Assembly (NCBI GenBank): GCA_005883235.1
Contig: VAYE01000151.1
Coordinates: forward strand, 1-5,736
Direction of reading: 5' to 3'
Length of the DNA: 5,736 nt
Source: Actinomycetota bacterium
GTDB taxonomy: Bacteria > Actinomycetota > Thermoleophilia > Gaiellales > Gaiellaceae
The position numbers were made by a program, and so were the translations under genes. Position 1 is the first letter of the stretch, and every line of letters begins with the position of its first letter. Below, piece by piece: positions 5,527 through 5,736 of the stretch. Under the pieces are notes generated by a model. That model was not told the origin of the DNA. It did no database searches and saw nothing but the letters and a program-made list of their open reading frames with translations.

Positions 5527-5736
5527 TTGCGGGGCGCCGACTACGTCATCAAGCGGACGGGGTTTGCGGTGGTGACGGTGTTCGTCGCCGTCACGCTCAA
5601 CTTCCTCCTCTTCCGGCTCGCGCCGGGGAGCGCCGTCTCGAACCTCTCCCGCGTCCCGCACGCGACGCAGGAGACGCGGCTCGCGCTGAAGCGCCAGTTC
5701 GGGCTCGACAAGTCGAAGCCCGAGCAGTACGTGATC
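5527..5736 (+). CDS. Peptide-type ABC transporter permease, DppB/OppB-like (3' partial)
   Basis: The first 70 residues of an inner-membrane permease run off the window end. The start is TTG 5527: an in-frame TAG at 5518-5520 lies just upstream and GAGGT is 8 nt before it, so there is little room for another start. The N-terminus YVIKRTG is followed by one hydrophobic segment at about residues 12-30 (GFAVVTVFVAVTLNFLLFR). Next comes RLAPGS (30-35), matching the R-x-x-PG pattern of DppB/OppB N-termini, and then FGLDKSKPEQYVI (58-70), matching the usual F/LGLD-x-P-x-QY stretch. It would pair with a DppC-like permease and ATPases expected downstream, and receive solute from the lipoprotein encoded at 3773. 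Confidence 0.9.
   Translation, partial: MRGADYVIKRTGFAVVTVFVAVTLNFLLFRLAPGSAVSNLSRVPHATQETRLALKRQFGLDKSKPEQYVI

Overview
This is a GC-rich window in which every supported gene lies on the + strand. GTG starts dominate and third codon positions are strongly G/C. The gene families and codon use suggest a high-GC actinobacterium, possibly a soil Thermoleophilia-type lineage; that placement is inference, because no rRNA or marker gene is present.

Layout: (1) 1-218, the C-terminal end of an unrecognised protein. (2) 215-1204, a C45-family (acyl-CoA:6-aminopenicillanate acyltransferase-like) Ntn-hydrolase. (3) 1194-1873, a creatininase-family metal amidohydrolase split by a one-base deletion near 1465/1466. 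(4) 1870-2844, a second, diverged C45-family protein carrying two in-frame copies of a 21-bp palindrome-bearing repeat. (5) 2841-3776, an S66 serine peptidase (LD-carboxypeptidase/MccF family). (6) 3773-5413, the lipoprotein substrate-binding component of a peptide-type ABC importer (SBP_bac_5). (7) 5414-5526, a gap with two hairpins and a ribosome-binding site. (8) 5527 to the window end, the start of a DppB/OppB-like permease.

The genes form one tightly packed operon. Four junctions are 4-bp GTGA overlaps (the GTG start of one gene overlapping the TGA stop of the one before) and one is an 11-bp overlap, so translational coupling is likely. No promoter is visible, and the operon continues past both ends. 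The SBP and permease would import a peptide or amide-containing solute. The four hydrolases show no signal peptide, so they would process it in the cytoplasm. The actual substrate is unknown.

The most unusual signal is the repeat inside the second C45 gene. Its 15-bp core, GCAACAGACTGTTGC, occurs at 1969 and 2116, encodes ATDCCKG both times, and differs in base and codon use from the surrounding gene. Two places (the creatininase frameshift and a suspected compensated indel pair in the first C45 gene) suggest either early decay or consensus errors in the assembly.
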